This document shows positions 17,011 through 25,727 of a stretch of 64,000 nucleotides of DNA, piece by piece. Each line of letters begins with the position of its first letter. Within the stretch, counting starts at the first letter, position 1. The stretch covers positions 2,235,501 to 2,299,500 of the forward strand of contig NZ_CP027218.1 in the NCBI RefSeq assembly GCF_004124275.1. Direction: 5' to 3'. The notes below the pieces were generated by a model. The model had not been told where the DNA came from and did not search any database. It was given only the letters and a program-made list of their open reading frames with translations. This stretch comes from Pseudomonas sp. DTU12.3 (GTDB lineage Bacteria > Pseudomonadota > Gammaproteobacteria > Pseudomonadales > Pseudomonadaceae). The position numbers were made by a program, and so were the translations under genes.

Positions 17011-17709
17011 ATGATGAATGCACCGCTGAAGGCGTTCGGCCCGATCAAGGCCGTGATTTTCGATATGGACGGTTTGCTGCTGGACACCGAGGGCATTTAC
17101 ACCGAGGTCACCTCGTTGATTGCCGGGCGTTACGGGCGCACCTTCGACTGGAGCATCAAGCAGAACATCATTGGCCGTGGGGCCAACGATCTGGCGAACT
17201 ACGTCGTGCAGGCGCTGGATCTGCCGATCACCGCCGAAGAGTTTCTGGTGATCCGCGAGCCGCTGATGCGCGAGCGCTTTCCCCAGGCGCAGGCGATGCC
17301 GGGTGCCGAGGAACTGATCCGCCATCTCAAGGCGCACAACATTCCAATCGCCGTGGGCACCAGCTCGTCGCGCCAATCGTTCGGGCAGAAAACCACGCTG
17401 CACCGTGACTGGTTTGCGCTGTTCGATTTCATCGTCACGGCGGACGATCCGGAGGTCGGCGCGGCGAAACCAGCGCCGGATATTTTCCTCACCGCTGCCC
17501 GACGCCTGGGCGTCGCGCCTGAAGATTGCCTGGTGTTCGAGGATTCGCCATTTGGCGTGACTGCCGCGAAAGCCGCCGGCATGACCGCAATCGCCATTCC
17601 CGACGCGGCCATGGCCGACGAGAAATACGCTCACGCTGACGGCATCCTTCGTACGCTCAAAGCGTTCATCCCGAGTGCCTGTGGTTTGCCGGCGCTGGAA
17701 TGGGCTTAA
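17011..17709 (+). CDS. HAD-superfamily hydrolase (beta-phosphoglucomutase / sugar-phosphatase type)
   Basis: 232 residues. The HAD motifs are all present: motif I FDMDGLLLDTEG with both aspartates, motif II GTSSS, the Lys in GAAKPAPDIFL (motif III) and motif IV FEDSPFGVTAAKAAG. A helical cap (about 25-90) places it in subclass I, similar to sugar-phosphate and pseudouridine-5-phosphate phosphatases. The substrate cannot be read from the sequence. ATGs at 16990, 17011 and 17014 are possible; 17011 fits the family length. Its terminator is shared with the convergent SDR gene. Confidence 0.82.
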   Translation: MMNAPLKAFGPIKAVIFDMDGLLLDTEGIYTEVTSLIAGRYGRTFDWSIKQNIIGRGANDLANYVVQALDLPITAEEFLVIREPLMRERFPQAQAMPGAEELIRHLKAHNIPIAVGTSSSRQSFGQKTTLHRDWFALFDFIVTADDPEVGAAKPAPDIFLTAARRLGVAPEDCLVFEDSPFGVTAAKAAGMTAIAIPDAAMADEKYAHADGILRTLKAFIPSACGLPALEWA

Positions 17710-17721
17710 ACCACCGAGACA

Positions 17722-17762
17722 AAAAAACGCCGCCCCTCTGTTAAGGAGGGGCGGCGTTTTTT
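17722..17762. terminator. Bidirectional terminator between convergent HAD and SDR genes
   Basis: A 17-bp perfect stem, AAAAAACGCCGCCCCTC with its complement, and loop TGTTAAG; T runs on both strands. Confidence 0.93.
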
Positions 17763-17781
17763 GTTCGGTCGACTCGGTCAA

Positions 17782-18528
17782 TCAGGCGCCGAAACCACCG
17801 TCGATGGTCAGGCTGGCACCGGTGATGTAGCCGGCTTCCGGGCCTGCCAGATAGGCGACGAAACTGGCGATTTCTTCGGCTTTACCGTAACGACCGACGG
17901 CCATCAGCGGGATCAGGCTTTCGGCGAAGTCACCGTGGGCCGGGTTCATGTCGGTGTCGACCGGGCCGGGTTGCACGTTGTTGACCGTGATGCCGCGCGG
18001 GCCGAGGTCGCGGGCCAGGCCTTTGGTCAGGCCGACCAGCGCCGATTTGCTCATTGCATACACACCGCCGCCGGCGAAGGGCATGCGGTCGGCGTTGGTG
18101 CTGCCGATGTTGATGATGCGTGCGCCTTCGCCCATGTATTTGGCGGCTTCCTGGGAGGCGATGAAGACGCTGCGAATGTTGATCGCCACGGTCTGGTCGA
18201 AGTCTTCGAGTTTGAAGTCTTCCAGTGGTGCGACGGCCAGTACGCCAGCGTTGTTGACCAGAATATCGACTCGGCCAAAGGCTTCGACCGTGGCGCTGAC
18301 GGCGTGGCGGATGGCGGCAGCGTCGGCGCTGTCGGCCTTGATTGCCAGGGCTTTGCCGCCGTTGCCGGTGATGCTGTTCTGCAACTCTTCGGCCTTGGCG
18401 GCGGAGCTGACGTAAGTGAAGGCTACTGCTGCGCCTTCAGCGGCCAGGCGTTTGACGATGGCAGCGCCGATACCACGGGAACCGCCTTGAATCAGAGCGA
18501 CTTTGCCGCTGAGGTGTTGAGTGGTCAT
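17782..18528 (-). CDS. Short-chain dehydrogenase/reductase (3-oxoacyl-ACP reductase-like)
   Basis: 248 residues from the ATG at 18528, which has GGAGA 6 nt upstream. Classical SDR features: cofactor loop GGSRGIGAA near residue 14, NNAG near 90, catalytic Ser in INIGSTNAD, and YAMSKSALVGLTKGLARDL with the Tyr-xxx-Lys pair near 155-159, then NNVQPGPVDTDMNP. The segment FTYVSSAAKAEEL after the first fold suggests NADPH preference. The divergent LysR-type gene likely controls it. Substrate unknown; many such proteins are misnamed FabG. Confidence 0.85.
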   Translation of the reverse strand: MTTQHLSGKVALIQGGSRGIGAAIVKRLAAEGAAVAFTYVSSAAKAEELQNSITGNGGKALAIKADSADAAAIRHAVSATVEAFGRVDILVNNAGVLAVAPLEDFKLEDFDQTVAINIRSVFIASQEAAKYMGEGARIINIGSTNADRMPFAGGGVYAMSKSALVGLTKGLARDLGPRGITVNNVQPGPVDTDMNPAHGDFAESLIPLMAVGRYGKAEEIASFVAYLAGPEAGYITGASLTIDGGFGA

Positions 18529-18653
18529 GTTCGATCTCCAGACGTTCAAGGCAGAATGCCTTGGTATTGGTGCCGAGTATCGGCGTGGTATCGACAACTG
18601 TGTAGACCATGATTGCTATAGTCTGTGTAAACCAGAAGTTTATAGTGGCGACC
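18529..18653. promoter_or_regulatory. Divergent SDR / LysR control region
   Basis: 125 nt shared by two divergent promoters. CTATAG ... TATAG half-sites flank the last 40 nt before the LysR start (CTATAGTCTG ... GTTTATAG), a possible LysR-type operator or overlapping -10 elements. No single clear T-N11-A box stands out. Confidence 0.35.
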
Positions 18654-19580
18654 ATGGAAACCTTCAGCAGCATCGAATGCTTCGTGCGCAGTGCCGAAGT
18701 TGGCAGCTTTGCCGAGGCCGCACGACGTTTAAGTCTGACCCCGGCGGCAGTCGGCAAAAGCGTGGCTAAACTCGAAGTGCGGCTCGGCGTGCGGCTGTTC
18801 CAGCGTAGTACACGCAGTTTGACGCTGACCGAGGCCGGGCAACTTTTCCTCGACCAGGTCAGCGGCAGTCTGACGACCATTCAAAATGCCGTGGCCAATC
18901 TGTCCAGTGTCGAAGGGCGTCCGGCGGGGACGCTGAAGGTCAGCATGGGCGCAGCGTTTGGCTGTCTGCACATCGTGCCGATGCTCGGTGAGTTTCTGCA
19001 GCGCTATCCCGCGATCAATCCGGACTGGCATTTCGATAATCGACAGGTCGACCTGATCGGGCAGGGTTTCGATGCGGCCATTGGTGGCGGCTTCGAACTG
19101 CCGCAAGGCGTGATCGCGCGCAAGTTGAGTCCGGCGCATCGGATATTGGTCGCGTCCAGCGATTATCTACAGGCCAATCCACCGATCATCGAGCCGGATG
19201 ACCTTAACCATCACGACGGTATTCTGATCCGCTCGCCACAAACCGGGCGCGTGCGCTCCTGGCAATTGGTCGGGCGCAATCCGCAGAATTGTCGGCCGTT
19301 GATGCTCAAGGCGCGGATGACCATGAGTGATTCCGAGGCTGCTTGCAGGGCGGCGGAGCAAGGCTTGGGGATCGCGCTGGTGAGCATGCCGTTCGCGGTG
19401 GGGTATCTGCAGGTGGGGAGGTTGCAGCGGGTGTTGCCGGACTGGTTTGTCGATGATGGCAATATTTCGATTTACTACGCTGAGCATAAATTGTTACCGG
19501 GCAAGACGCGGGCGTTTGTCGATTTTGTGATTGAGCAGTTTGCGGAGCTGGGGCTGGCGCAGCGGTTTAGTGCGATTTGA
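18654..19580 (+). CDS. LysR-family transcriptional regulator
   Basis: 308 residues from METFSSIECFVRSAEVGSFA; the frame also extends 15 codons upstream but the family start is here. The winged helix-turn-helix occupies about 1-60 (AARRLSLTPAAVGKSVAKLE, LGVRLFQRSTRSLTLTEAG), followed by the two-lobed effector domain with GRPAGTLKVSMGAAFG. It is of the AaeR/DsdC-like subgroup that commonly acts on a divergently encoded reductase, here the SDR at 17.8-18.5 kb. The inducer is unknown. Confidence 0.88.
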   Translation: METFSSIECFVRSAEVGSFAEAARRLSLTPAAVGKSVAKLEVRLGVRLFQRSTRSLTLTEAGQLFLDQVSGSLTTIQNAVANLSSVEGRPAGTLKVSMGAAFGCLHIVPMLGEFLQRYPAINPDWHFDNRQVDLIGQGFDAAIGGGFELPQGVIARKLSPAHRILVASSDYLQANPPIIEPDDLNHHDGILIRSPQTGRVRSWQLVGRNPQNCRPLMLKARMTMSDSEAACRAAEQGLGIALVSMPFAVGYLQVGRLQRVLPDWFVDDGNISIYYAEHKLLPGKTRAFVDFVIEQFAELGLAQRFSAI

Positions 19581-19606
19581 GTAAGGCTTTAAACCGAGTT
19601 ACGTCC

Positions 19607-19672
19607 TTCGCGAGCAGGCTCGCTCCCACAGGGGCAATGCAGTCCAAATTGTGGGAGCGGGCTTGCTCGCGA
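19607..19672. repeat. REPIN (family B)
   Basis: TTCGCGAGCAGGCTCGCTCC and its inverted partner GTGGGAGCGGGCTTGCTCGC separated by about 20 nt. Confidence 0.85.
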
Positions 19673-19701
19673 ATGAGTCGACTCGGTTCCGGAAGGTGAA
19701 C

Positions 19702-20430
19702 TCAGCGAGCAAACCGCCCCGGCCAGCCAATGATGTTCTTCGGTCGCGGCGTCGCATAAGTCCGCACCTTGGACGTCGACAAGCGCAAGCGCACCAGCGA
19801 TTCCGCAATCGTCACCGCCGCCGTCACGCCATCCACCACCGGCACCCCGGTGCGCCGGCGAATCTGTTCATCCAGCCCGGCCATGCCGCCGCAACCGAGG
19901 CAAATCACCTCGGCTTTATCCTGCGTCACCGCCAGTTCCGCCTGCTGCACGATGGCTTCCAGCGCACGCTGCGGCTCGTGTTCCAGTTCCAGCACCGCCA
20001 AACCACTGGCCCGCACCGAAGCACAACGATCCCACAGACCGGACAGTTTCAGCCGATCCTCAATCAGCGGCACGGTGCGATCCAGCGTGGTCACCACCGA
20101 ATAGGCGTGGCCGAGAAACATGGCCGTACTCGCCGCCGCATCGGTGATGTCCACCACCGGTACGTTGAGCAATTCCTGCAAGCCTTCGCGGCCATGTTCG
20201 CCGTAACCGGCCTGAATTACCGCATCGAACGGCTGATCGTAGGACATCACCCGATCCATCACGGCGATGGCGGCCAGATAGCTTTCGAAGTTGCCTTCAA
20301 TCGAATCGGCGCCGAAGTACGGCGTCAAACCGACAATCTCTGTTCCGGGCGAGGCAACCGCCTGCGCCGAGCGGGCGATGGCGTCAGTGATGGATTCGGT
20401 GGTGTTGACGTTGACCACGAGAATACGCAT
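19702..20430 (-). CDS. Aspartate/glutamate/hydantoin racemase family protein
   Basis: 242 residues starting MRILVVNVNTTESITD, preceded by AAGGA. The Asp/Glu racemase fold is shown by the two-cysteine architecture typical of HyuE: the C-terminal catalytic Cys in EVICLGCGGMAGLDEQI and the conserved PVVDGVTAAV; at the first half the region YDAVIQAGYGEHG replaces the usual Cys-containing turn with Gly, so a canonical two-base mechanism is uncertain. It lies 55 nt downstream of an NCS1 permease in the same direction. Together they suggest uptake and interconversion of a hydantoin or related ureide. Start at 20430; the longer frame reads into the permease gene. Confidence 0.8.
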   Translation of the reverse strand: MRILVVNVNTTESITDAIARSAQAVASPGTEIVGLTPYFGADSIEGNFESYLAAIAVMDRVMSYDQPFDAVIQAGYGEHGREGLQELLNVPVVDITDAAASTAMFLGHAYSVVTTLDRTVPLIEDRLKLSGLWDRCASVRASGLAVLELEHEPQRALEAIVQQAELAVTQDKAEVICLGCGGMAGLDEQIRRRTGVPVVDGVTAAVTIAESLVRLRLSTSKVRTYATPRPKNIIGWPGRFAR

Positions 20431-20485
20431 GGGGAAATCCTTATAGCGGGCAGTTCTGCGACCCGAAGTCCGGGCCGCGAGGGAG

Positions 20486-22024
20486 TTAGTGGCAGACGTT
20501 GTCGACCGCGATGGTTTCGCCACTGACATCGGCGTAGTGCGGCTGACGTTTGGCGATGATCAGGTAGAGCATTCCGGCAATCCCGGCGCCGATCAGCCAG
20601 GAGAACGGCGAAACGCTGTGGAAACCGGGAACCAAGGCCAGGACAATGGCGATCAACGCGGCAGGAATAAACGCCGCCACCGCGCGGAAATTGACTCCGT
20701 GGCTGTAGTAATAAGCGCCGTTGGGATCTTCGCTGTAGAGCTGCGGGACGTTGACCCGACCTTTGCGGATCAGCCAGTAGTCGACCATGATCACCCCGTA
20801 CAACGGGCCGAGCAGGGCGCCGAGGCCGGACAGGAAGTACACAATCACCAGCGGGCTGTTGTAGAGATTCCACGGCAGGATCAGCACGGCGATGGTGGCG
20901 CTGATCAGTCCGGCGCGGCGGAAGGTCAGGTACTTCGGCGCGAGGTTGCTGAGGACGAAGGCCGGGGCAACGAAGTTGGCCATGATGTTTACCGCAACGG
21001 TGACGATCAGGAACGCCAGGCAACCAAGGACCAGGAAGAAGGTGTTGGGGATCGACGCAATGATCTCGGTCGGGCTTTCGATGATCCGGCCATTGATCTG
21101 AAATTGCGCGCCACACAGCAGCACGGTAATCGCGGCGAACACCAGAATATTCACCGGCAAACCCCAGAAGTTTCCTACCTTGATGGTCTTGCGGCACGGC
21201 GAAGAGCGGGCGAAGTCGCAGAAGTTGAGGATCAATGTGCCGTAGATCGCCAGCCACAATGCGCCGCCAGCGAAGATGTTGCGCCACATCTCGCCACCGC
21301 TCAGCGGCTCGCGGATCGACCAGGCGATGGTCGCGTTGGCTTGCGTGTACATCCACGCGGCGAGCGCGGCGACGGTCAGCAGAATCACCGGACCGGCAAA
21401 GGCTTCGTAGCGGCGGACCATTTCCATGCCGTAGGCGAGGATCGCCAGTTGCACGAACCAGATCGCCACGAAACATACCCAGCCCAGCGTCGACAGCCCC
21501 AGGATCGAATTGTGATCGTATTCGGCGAAACCGGGATGCACGGCGGTGAGTAACACGCGCAATACCACCGATGCCAGATACGTCTGAATGCCGAACCAGG
21601 CGATGGCGATAACTGCTCGAATCAACGCAGGAATCTGCGCGCCGTGAATACCGAAACTGATCCGGCTGATCACCGGAAACGGCACCCCGGTTTTCTGCCC
21701 CATGTAACCGGACAGGTTCATGAAGAAGTACACCAGCGCCGCGCCGATCCCCAGTGACAACAGAATCTGCCAGCCACCCAGGCCCAGGGCGTACAGACCG
21801 ATGGCGAACGAGTAGTTGGCGATGTTGTGCACGTCGTTGGTCCACAGGGCAAAGATGCTGTATTTGCCCCAGCGCCGACCTTCGGCCTTGGTTGGCGCGA
21901 GGTCGCTGTTGTGCAGACGCGGACTGAGTTGTAACGGCTCGCTCAGACCGTCATGGGGTAACGGTTGATCGAGGGCAGAGGCGGGCAGATTCAGCGCGAT
22001 GTTATTCGAGAGACTTGTACGCAT
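20486..22024 (-). CDS. NCS1-family nucleobase/hydantoin:cation symporter
   Basis: 512 residues from the ATG at 22024, with CAGGAG upstream. After a 70-residue cytoplasmic leader it carries about 12 membrane helices. Family hallmarks include WGKYSIFALWTNDVHNIANYSFA in the first helix, GVPFPVISRISFGIHGAQIP, and FVAPAFVLSNLAPKYL. NCS1 members import allantoin, hydantoins, cytosine, uracil or thiamine precursors with Na+ or H+. With a hydantoin-racemase-like protein immediately downstream, a 5-substituted hydantoin or allantoin-type substrate is likely. No hydantoinase or carbamoylase is nearby. Confidence 0.87.
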   Translation of the reverse strand: MRTSLSNNIALNLPASALDQPLPHDGLSEPLQLSPRLHNSDLAPTKAEGRRWGKYSIFALWTNDVHNIANYSFAIGLYALGLGGWQILLSLGIGAALVYFFMNLSGYMGQKTGVPFPVISRISFGIHGAQIPALIRAVIAIAWFGIQTYLASVVLRVLLTAVHPGFAEYDHNSILGLSTLGWVCFVAIWFVQLAILAYGMEMVRRYEAFAGPVILLTVAALAAWMYTQANATIAWSIREPLSGGEMWRNIFAGGALWLAIYGTLILNFCDFARSSPCRKTIKVGNFWGLPVNILVFAAITVLLCGAQFQINGRIIESPTEIIASIPNTFFLVLGCLAFLIVTVAVNIMANFVAPAFVLSNLAPKYLTFRRAGLISATIAVLILPWNLYNSPLVIVYFLSGLGALLGPLYGVIMVDYWLIRKGRVNVPQLYSEDPNGAYYYSHGVNFRAVAAFIPAALIAIVLALVPGFHSVSPFSWLIGAGIAGMLYLIIAKRQPHYADVSGETIAVDNVCH

Positions 22025-22551
22025 TCCGGCAGGCTCCTGATGTTCAGGGCCGCGATGACTGTGCATAAGCCGTCAGGCTCGACAAATCTTCGTCGCGGCA
22101 GTGAAAGCATCACTGGTTACGGGGCATCTGCAGCCTGTACGGGATAGGGCGCTTCAGGCTTGCGGATCGAAAGTGTGGGTATGTTCTGCAGTTTTGTATA
22201 CAAAACATGCATGCACTTAAGCCAGATTTGTGCCAGTTATCGATCTATGCGCAGCCGCGCTCATTTCGAAAAGTTATCGAAGCGCGCTAAGTATCTGAAA
22301 ATAAGTGGTTATAAATTGACCGATTGAACAGGTATTTATTTTTCGCGAAGGATTTTGATGACGGGTGGGAGCGAGGGTTTTTCAGGCGGGATGTAACTTT
22401 TCAGGGCGCGGAAACAAAAAAGTGCACACATAAATGGCACCGATGGTGACAGTCGTGTGTACACATTTTTCAAGATCAAAAGATCGCAGCCTGCGGCAGC
22501 TCCTACATGGCAATGCGATCACCTGTAGGAGCTGCCGCAGGCTGCGATCTT
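22025..22551. other. 527-nt intergenic control region upstream of the NCS1 permease
   Basis: No gene is evident. It contains the palindrome at 22191-22206, AT-rich stretches around 22280-22360 and, at its right end, a family-A REPIN touching cysH. The permease promoter should lie between the palindrome and 22024. Confidence 0.5.
22191..22206. promoter_or_regulatory. 16-bp perfect palindrome, probable operator
   Basis: GTTTTGTATACAAAAC is fully self-complementary. TTGTATACAA-type sites are commonly bound by GntR or similar dimeric repressors. It lies about 170 nt before the permease start. No regulator gene is adjacent, so the cognate protein is encoded elsewhere. Confidence 0.55.
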
Positions 22552-22553
22552 TT
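22473..22553. repeat. REPIN (family A) overlapping the cysH stop
   Basis: AGATCGCAGCCTGCGGCAGC with its inverted copy GCTGCCGCAGGCTGCGATCT. The TAA stop of cysH uses bases at the outer edge of the repeat. Confidence 0.88.
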
Positions 22554-23292
22554 AGCTGTTGGATTTGCTGATGATATTCCCGGCATGTAACCCGCATTCT
22601 TTCTGCGTCGCTTCTTCCCACCACCAACGGCCTTCACGCTCGTGCTGGTTCGGCAGGACAGGGCGGGTGCACGGTTCGCAACCGATGCTGATGAAACCGC
22701 GCTCATGCAGGCTGTTATAGGGCAGCTCAAGCATGCGGATGTAACCCCAGATCTCTTCGCTGGTCATCTGCGCCAACGGGTTGAACTTGTACAGGGTGCG
22801 CTCCGGCGTGGAGAACGCGGTATCGATTTCCATCGCCGCCACGGCACTGCGGGTGCCCGGGCTCTGGTCGCGGCGCTGGCCGGTGGCCCAGGCTTTGACG
22901 CCGGACAATTTGCGGCGCAGTGGTTCGATCTTGCGGATGCCGCAGCATTCGCCGTGGCCGTCCTTGTAGAAACTGAACAGGCCTTTTTCCTTCACGAACG
23001 GTTCCAGCTTCGTGTAGTCCGGCGATACCAGCTCGATGTCGATCTTGTAGTGCTCGCGCACCTGATCGATGAAACGGTAGGTCTCCGGGTGCAGGCGGCC
23101 GGTGTCGAGGCTGAATACCTTGACGTTCTTGTTGAGCTTCCAGGCCATGTCCACCAGCACCACATCCTCGGCGCCGCTGAAAGATATCCACAAGTCATCG
23201 CCGAACTCGGCAAACGCGAGTTTGAGAATGTCTTGCGCGGATTTGTTGGCATAGGTCGTGGCGAGTTCCACGACGTCGAACGTTGCACTCAT
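22552..23292 (-). CDS. cysH: Adenylyl-sulfate (APS) reductase
   Basis: 246 residues. It reduces activated sulfate (adenylyl sulfate) to sulfite with thioredoxin in cysteine biosynthesis. The ATP-pyrophosphatase-like fold carries [15 protein letters not shown] and [13 protein letters not shown]. The cysteine pattern GECCGIRK plus CEPCTRP binds a [4Fe-4S] cluster and marks the assimilatory APS-type enzyme rather than the cluster-free PAPS reductase; KECGLHAG near the end holds the catalytic Cys. The stop codon comes from the abutting REPIN. Divergent from thrH. Confidence 0.95.
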   Translation of the reverse strand: MSATFDVVELATTYANKSAQDILKLAFAEFGDDLWISFSGAEDVVLVDMAWKLNKNVKVFSLDTGRLHPETYRFIDQVREHYKIDIELVSPDYTKLEPFVKEKGLFSFYKDGHGECCGIRKIEPLRRKLSGVKAWATGQRRDQSPGTRSAVAAMEIDTAFSTPERTLYKFNPLAQMTSEEIWGYIRMLELPYNSLHERGFISIGCEPCTRPVLPNQHEREGRWWWEEATQKECGLHAGNIISKSNS

Positions 23293-23455
23293 CAGGGCGG
23301 CTTCCTACAGGTCGGTGGCGCTGGGCGCTCTATATGGGCCGATGGTAACAAAAAGCTGCCACGCTCGGGGCGTCCTGTGCGTTGCGCCGCCGGGATTGAG
23401 TCGCTAGAGTTCGGCCTCGCTCGACTCAAATAATCAATACAAACGGGAGTGTCTT

Positions 23456-24073
23456 GTGGAAATTGCTTGCCTGGATCTTGAAGGGGTGTTGGTGCCGGAA
23501 ATCTGGATCGCTTTCGCCGAAAAAACCGGAATCGAATCCCTCAAGGCCACCACCCGGGACATTCCCGATTACGACGTGCTGATGAAGCAGCGTCTGCGCA
23601 TCCTCGATGAGCACGGCTTGAAGCTCTCGGACATTCAGGAAGTGATCGCCACGCTGAAGCCGCTGGACGGCGCGGTGGAATTCGTCAACTGGCTGCGCGA
23701 GCGCTTTCAGGTGGTGATTCTGTCGGATACGTTCTATGAGTTCTCGCAGCCGCTGATGCGTCAGTTGGGCTTTCCGACCTTGCTGTGCCATCGGCTGATT
23801 ACTGACGAAACCGGGCGGGTGACCAGCTATCAGCTGCGCCAGAAAGATCCCAAGCGCCAGTCGGTGCTGGCGTTCAAGAGTCTGTATTACCGGGTGATTG
23901 CGGCGGGGGATTCGTATAACGATACGACGATGCTGGGTGAAGCAGATGCAGGGATTCTGTTTCATGCGCCGGAGAATGTGATTCGCGAATTCCCGCAATT
24001 TCCGGCCGTACACACCTTTGCCGAGTTGAAGCAGGAATTCCTCAAAGCCTCTAACAGAGAATTGAGTTTGTAA
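23456..24073 (+). CDS. thrH: Phosphoserine phosphatase / homoserine phosphotransferase ThrH
   Basis: 205 residues, the standard size. HAD family member with the unusual DLEG form of motif I (MEIACLDLEGVLVPEIW), motif II ILSDTFYEFSQPL and motif IV AAGDSYNDTTML. Known ThrH enzymes dephosphorylate phosphoserine and transfer the phosphate to homoserine, linking serine and threonine metabolism. It starts with GTG at 23456, preceded by GGGAG. A REPIN follows 6 nt after the stop. Confidence 0.93.
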   Translation: MEIACLDLEGVLVPEIWIAFAEKTGIESLKATTRDIPDYDVLMKQRLRILDEHGLKLSDIQEVIATLKPLDGAVEFVNWLRERFQVVILSDTFYEFSQPLMRQLGFPTLLCHRLITDETGRVTSYQLRQKDPKRQSVLAFKSLYYRVIAAGDSYNDTTMLGEADAGILFHAPENVIREFPQFPAVHTFAELKQEFLKASNRELSL

Positions 24074-24079
24074 TGAATA

Positions 24080-24164
24080 CCCTGTAGGAGCTGCCGATGG
24101 CTGCGATCTTTTGATCTGGTTTTTCAAGATCAAAAGATCGCAGCCATCGGCAGCTCCTACAGGG
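24080..24164. repeat. REPIN (family A) between convergent thrH and pabB
   Basis: An 85-nt near-perfect inverted repeat: CCCTGTAGGAGCTGCCGATG at one end and its complement at the other, with the extended ATCTTTTGATC arms continuing into the spacer. Confidence 0.9.
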
Positions 24165-24170
24165 GGAGTC

Positions 24171-25514
24171 TCATAGGTTCTGCAAGGTTTCCAGGAGGAT
24201 TCTGACTTTAGTGATCGACTCCTGATACTCAGCCTGCCAGTCCGAATCCGCGACAATCCCGCCACCACCCCAGCAGCACACCTGCCCATCCTTGACCAAC
24301 AGGCTGCGAATCGCGATGGAGCTGTCCATCTCGCCGCGCACATCCAGGTACAGCAACGAGCCGCAATACAGACCGCGTCGGGTCGGCTCCAGCTCATCGA
24401 TGATCTGCATCGCGCGAATCTTCGGCGCGCCGGTGATCGAGCCACCAGGGAAGCTGCCAGCAATCAAATCCAGCGCGTCGCGGTCAGCCGCCAATTCACC
24501 GGTCACGCTGCTGACCAGGTGATGCACGTTCGGATAACTTTCCAGGCTGAACAGCTCCGGCACCCGCACCGAACCGATACGGCAGGTGCGCCCGAGGTCG
24601 TTGCGTAGCAGATCAACGATCATCAGGTTTTCCGCACGATCCTTGGGGCTGGCCAGCAGTTCGGCGGCGTTGGCCGCATCTTCGGCCGGGGTCAGGCCGC
24701 GCGGGCGGGTGCCTTTTATCGGCCGGGTTTCGACCTGACGCTGGCTGACTTTGACGAAGCGTTCGGGCGACAGGCTCAACACCGCGCCGCCATCGGGCAG
24801 GCTCTGGAAGCCGGAGAACGGTGTCGGGCAAGCTTCGCGCAACTTGCAGTAAGCCAGCCACGGATCGCCCTGGCACGCCGCGCGAAAGCGCTGGGCAAAG
24901 TTGACCTGATAACAATCGCCGGCCTGAATGTAATGCTGAATGCGTTCGAATGCCTGACGGTAATCGTCGGCCGAGAGGTCGGCGGCCATCGGCGTATGCA
25001 GTTTGAACGGTGTCAGCGCATCGGCAGCGGGCTGGGCGAACAATGCGATCAGCCGTTGTTGTTCGCTGTCGTTCACGGACGGGTGAAAGACCAGTTGGCT
25101 GGTCGACGTCTGGTGATCGCTGATCAGCGCCCAGTCGTAAAGGCCAAATCGAGCATCCGGCAATTGCAAATCATCGCGGGCCTGGCTGGGCAGGTTTTCC
25201 AGATGCCGACCGAAGTCGTAGCTCAGGTAGCCGATCAAGCCGCCAGCGAATGGCAGCTCGAAACCCGCTGGCAAATCAGCCTCGCCGAGGCGACTCAGAT
25301 TGTCGCGCAATCGTTGCAGGAAATGACTGCCGCTCTCGTCCGGCAACACTGCCAGTTGTGTCAGCGGCCAGGCGCTGAGCAGGTCATAACGGCCACGGTC
25401 TGCACTCGGCCGGCCGCTGTCGAGCAGCACGGCGCCGGGGGCGTTGCGGACGGCCGCGAAGTAGTCGGCGGGATTGGCGCGGTAGGGCAGCGGGTGTACG
25501 GAACAGGTCAACAT
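24171..25514 (-). CDS. pabB: Aminodeoxychorismate synthase component I
   Basis: 447 residues. It converts chorismate and ammonia to 4-amino-4-deoxychorismate for folate synthesis, with PabA as glutaminase. The chorismate-binding domain shows QAGDCYQVNFAQRF, ETRPIKGTRPRG (the Lys that distinguishes PabB from TrpE, which has Ala), FPGGSITGAPKIRAMQI and YCGSLLYLD. The N-terminal half (RGRYDLLSAWPL) is the anthranilate-synthase-like N-domain. No pabA is adjacent; pseudomonads usually use the TrpG/PabA encoded elsewhere. The ribosome binding site is weak. Confidence 0.93.
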   Translation of the reverse strand: MLTCSVHPLPYRANPADYFAAVRNAPGAVLLDSGRPSADRGRYDLLSAWPLTQLAVLPDESGSHFLQRLRDNLSRLGEADLPAGFELPFAGGLIGYLSYDFGRHLENLPSQARDDLQLPDARFGLYDWALISDHQTSTSQLVFHPSVNDSEQQRLIALFAQPAADALTPFKLHTPMAADLSADDYRQAFERIQHYIQAGDCYQVNFAQRFRAACQGDPWLAYCKLREACPTPFSGFQSLPDGGAVLSLSPERFVKVSQRQVETRPIKGTRPRGLTPAEDAANAAELLASPKDRAENLMIVDLLRNDLGRTCRIGSVRVPELFSLESYPNVHHLVSSVTGELAADRDALDLIAGSFPGGSITGAPKIRAMQIIDELEPTRRGLYCGSLLYLDVRGEMDSSIAIRSLLVKDGQVCCWGGGGIVADSDWQAEYQESITKVRILLETLQNL

Positions 25515-25642
25515 GGGCGGGGCAGATCGGCCATCGAGGCGGGGTGGGGATTGTAGTCCTCCGGGCGATTTGCTCCTAGAGGGGATGTCGGGGATTGGCA
25601 GATTGGAGGCAGCGTTGAATCCAGCGGTGACCGGAACTGCGC

Positions 25643-25708
25643 TTTCGCGAGCAGGCTCGCTCCCACATTGGAATGCATTTTCCTGTGGGAGCGAGCCTGC
25701 TCGCGAAG
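25643..25708. repeat. REPIN (family B)
   Basis: TTTCGCGAGCAGGCTCGCTC and inverted GTGGGAGCGAGCCTGCTCGC around a short AT-rich spacer, between pabB and the ATP-grasp operon. Confidence 0.85.
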
Positions 25709-25727
25709 GCAGCGACTCGGTTTCGGA

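Noticed and set aside
20325..21845. 506-codon minus-strand frame overlapping the permease and racemase genes
   Set aside because: It is a different frame of the NCS1 permease DNA and lacks membrane-protein composition.
22454..22464. Second small palindrome TGTGTACACA upstream of cysH
   Set aside because: Short, single and with no conserved partner site; chance is likely.
25600..25727. Possible promoter-proximal small gene between pabB and the ATP-grasp operon
   Set aside because: The open frames consist of the REPIN and its flanks.
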